From contig JAFLJU010000567.1 in assembly GCA_022712835.1 (NCBI GenBank), forward strand, positions 1 through 6,189: a DNA stretch of 6,189 bases. Direction: 5' to 3'. This document shows, one piece after another, positions 4,727 through 6,189 of this stretch. The notes under the pieces were generated by a model. That model searched no databases. It had not been told where the DNA came from and was given only the letters and a program-made list of their open reading frames with translations. Each line of letters opens with the position of its first letter. The first letter of the stretch is position 1. The stretch comes from Desulfobacteraceae bacterium (lineage in GTDB: Bacteria; Desulfobacterota; Desulfobacteria; Desulfobacterales; Desulfobacteraceae). The position numbers were made by a program, and so were the translations under genes.

Positions 4727-6189
4727 ATGGAATTTGATTATGTGATCATTGGCAGTGGCTTTGGCGGCAGTGTTTCGGCGTTGAGGCTGGCTGAAAAAGG
4801 ATATCGTGTGGCGGTGATCGAGCAGGGGAACTGGGTGGATTCGGCCCGGATGGAAGGGGCCGCCCGAGACATGAAAAAATTGTTCTGGATGCCCGGGGTC
4901 GGGCTGGACGGTTTTTTTGGACAGTCCGTGTTCCGGCACCTAGGGATTGTCAATGGGGTAGGAGTGGGTGGTGGCAGCCTGGTCTACGCCGCAGTTTTGT
5001 TAAAACCCCGTGATAAATTTTATGAAGACCCTTTGTGGGCAAGCCTGGGGGTTGACTGGAAACGGGAAATGGCCCCCTTTTACGACACGGCCTCCCAAAT
5101 GTTGGGGGTTACCCGAAATCCCGGCTTTGACACCATGGACCAATATCTGAAAAAAACCGCCCAAAAAATGGGGGCGGGCCCCACCTTTGGCCCCACCCCC
5201 ATGGGCATCTATTTTGATCGGTCAAAACGAAAAATCAGGGACCCCTTTTTCAATGGCAAAGGACCGGAAAGAAGCGGCTGCCGACTCTGCGGAGAATGCC
5301 TCACCGGCTGTGTCCATGGGGCCAAGAACAGCCTGGATAAAAATTATCTTTATCTGGCACAAGGCTTAGGGGCCCGTATTCTTGCCCAAAGAAAGGTGAC
5401 CAATATTGTTCCCCTGGAAACCGGCGGGTATAAAATTAGTATGAAGCATCCTTCCCGTGCCTTTACCAGCTATCCGGATATCCTTGCCCAGAACGTGATT
5501 CTGGCTTCCGGAGTGCTGGGATTTTTGGAACTGTTGTTCCGGTGCCGGGAGGTGACCCGAACTCTTCCCAAAATTTCAAGACAGATGGGAAAAATTGTCC
5601 GCACTAACAGCGAAGCCATCGTGGGGGCTTTGTCCCCGGATCCCATTCTTGATCTGTCCCGGGGAACCACGGTCTCTTCTTCTTTTTATCCGGACCCCAA
5701 CACCCATATTACCCAGAACCGGTTTCCAAAGGGGTTTTCCTTTAATCGCTGGTATTTTGCCCCCATGGTGGATCACGATCGCCCATGGGTAAGGTTTTGG
5801 CTGACCCTGGGTAAAATTCTGACCAACCATAGGCGCTTGTTTGAAAATTGGTTTGCCAAAAACTGGCACAAGCGGATGACCGTCCTCACGGTGATGCAGG
5901 ATCTGGACAACCAGGTGGCATTCCGGTACCGACGCAGCCTGACCGGGTTGTTTCTCAAACACCGTCTCATGACGGTGCAGGTGTTGGGAAGGCAAGCGCC
6001 CACCAACCTTAAGGTGGCCAACAGGGCCGTCGGGATTCTGGCGAAACTTACGGGCAGTACTCCTTTGAATGTGATCATGGAAAGTATGGGAAACCTGTCC
6101 TTCACCGCCCATATTCTGGGCGGGTGTCACATGGGCTCCTCACCCGATAACGGAGTCATTGATACCCGGCACCAGGTGTTTGGCTATCC
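4727..6189 (+). CDS. GMC-family FAD oxidoreductase, cholesterol-oxidase-like, 3' end cut by window
   Basis: This enzyme is expected to oxidise an alcohol using bound FAD. The 487 codons in the window start with the dinucleotide-binding fold DYVIIGSGFGGSVSALRLA (4-22; glycines 9, 11 and 14), then Glu32, which normally holds the adenosine ribose. NGVGVGGGSLVYAAVLLKP (76-94) is the second flavin segment. A cysteine cluster CRLCGECLTGC (Cys185, 188, 191 and 195), followed by GAKNSLDKNYL, is typical of the cholesterol-oxidase-like branch. HILGGCHMG (462-470) carries His462, placed like the active-site histidine of that family. The conserved final Asn-Pro segment lies beyond the edge, with perhaps 50-100 residues or a fused domain missing. 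ATG occurs at both 4721 and 4727 in frame; AGAGGGG at 4714-4720 leaves six bases only for 4727, so that start is chosen. No signal peptide is seen. The substrate is unknown: sterol, long-chain alcohol or other. Confidence 0.94.
   Translation, partial: MEFDYVIIGSGFGGSVSALRLAEKGYRVAVIEQGNWVDSARMEGAARDMKKLFWMPGVGLDGFFGQSVFRHLGIVNGVGVGGGSLVYAAVLLKPRDKFYEDPLWASLGVDWKREMAPFYDTASQMLGVTRNPGFDTMDQYLKKTAQKMGAGPTFGPTPMGIYFDRSKRKIRDPFFNGKGPERSGCRLCGECLTGCVHGAKNSLDKNYLYLAQGLGARILAQRKVTNIVPLETGGYKISMKHPSRAFTSYPDILAQNVILASGVLGFLELLFRCREVTRTLPKISRQMGKIVRTNSEAIVGALSPDPILDLSRGTTVSSSFYPDPNTHITQNRFPKGFSFNRWYFAPMVDHDRPWVRFWLTLGKILTNHRRLFENWFAKNWHKRMTVLTVMQDLDNQVAFRYRRSLTGLFLKHRLMTVQVLGRQAPTNLKVANRAVGILAKLTGSTPLNVIMESMGNLSFTAHILGGCHMGSSPDNGVIDTRHQVFGY

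Noticed and set aside
4698..4745. A 15-codon reading frame with a G-rich upstream sequence that overlaps the oxidoreductase start
   Set aside because: It has no leader-peptide features such as regulatory codon runs or an attenuator, and the G-rich stretch is a poor Shine-Dalgarno match. It is probably chance.

Overview
The window looks like a lipid or acyl-CoA catabolism locus from a deltaproteobacterium of the Desulfobacterales type (sulfate reducer). This placement is an inference from protein style: a ~600-residue FadE/DmdC-type acyl-CoA dehydrogenase, a FAA1-type long-chain acyl-CoA synthetase, moderate GC and long Shine-Dalgarno sites. No rRNA or other taxonomic marker is present.

Layout: (1) 1-1787, minus strand, a long-chain fatty-acid--CoA ligase whose last few codons lie beyond the left edge. 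(2) 1788-2236, a 449-base divergent intergenic region. It holds a short degenerate C-terminus of a second acyl-CoA dehydrogenase (minus strand), an AT-rich cluster of AGTTAA/TTAACT repeats, and two good sigma-54 (-24/-12) promoter matches, one facing each flanking gene. (3) 2237-4060, plus strand, a complete 607-residue acyl-CoA dehydrogenase. (4) 4061-4136, a short spacer with a perfect 37-bp inverted repeat and a second matching dyad, very probably the operator of the next gene. (5) 4137-4592, plus strand, a complete MarR-family regulator. (6) 4593-4726, a spacer with a 16-base direct repeat at 19-base period. (7) 4727-6189, plus strand, a GMC/cholesterol-oxidase-like FAD oxidoreductase truncated by the right edge.

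How it may work together (inference): the synthetase activates a carboxylic acid, probably a long-chain fatty acid, to its CoA thioester. The dehydrogenase makes the first alpha,beta-oxidation. The GMC enzyme oxidises an alcohol, possibly a sterol-like or long-chain one, which could feed the same route. The divergent pair appears to be under sigma-54 control through an activator not in the window. The MarR protein appears to control at least itself.

The most interesting signals are non-coding: the back-to-back sigma-54 promoters, the acyl-CoA dehydrogenase remnant in the synthetase leader, and the 37-bp palindrome before marR. The genes belong to known families; I see no wholly new multi-gene system.
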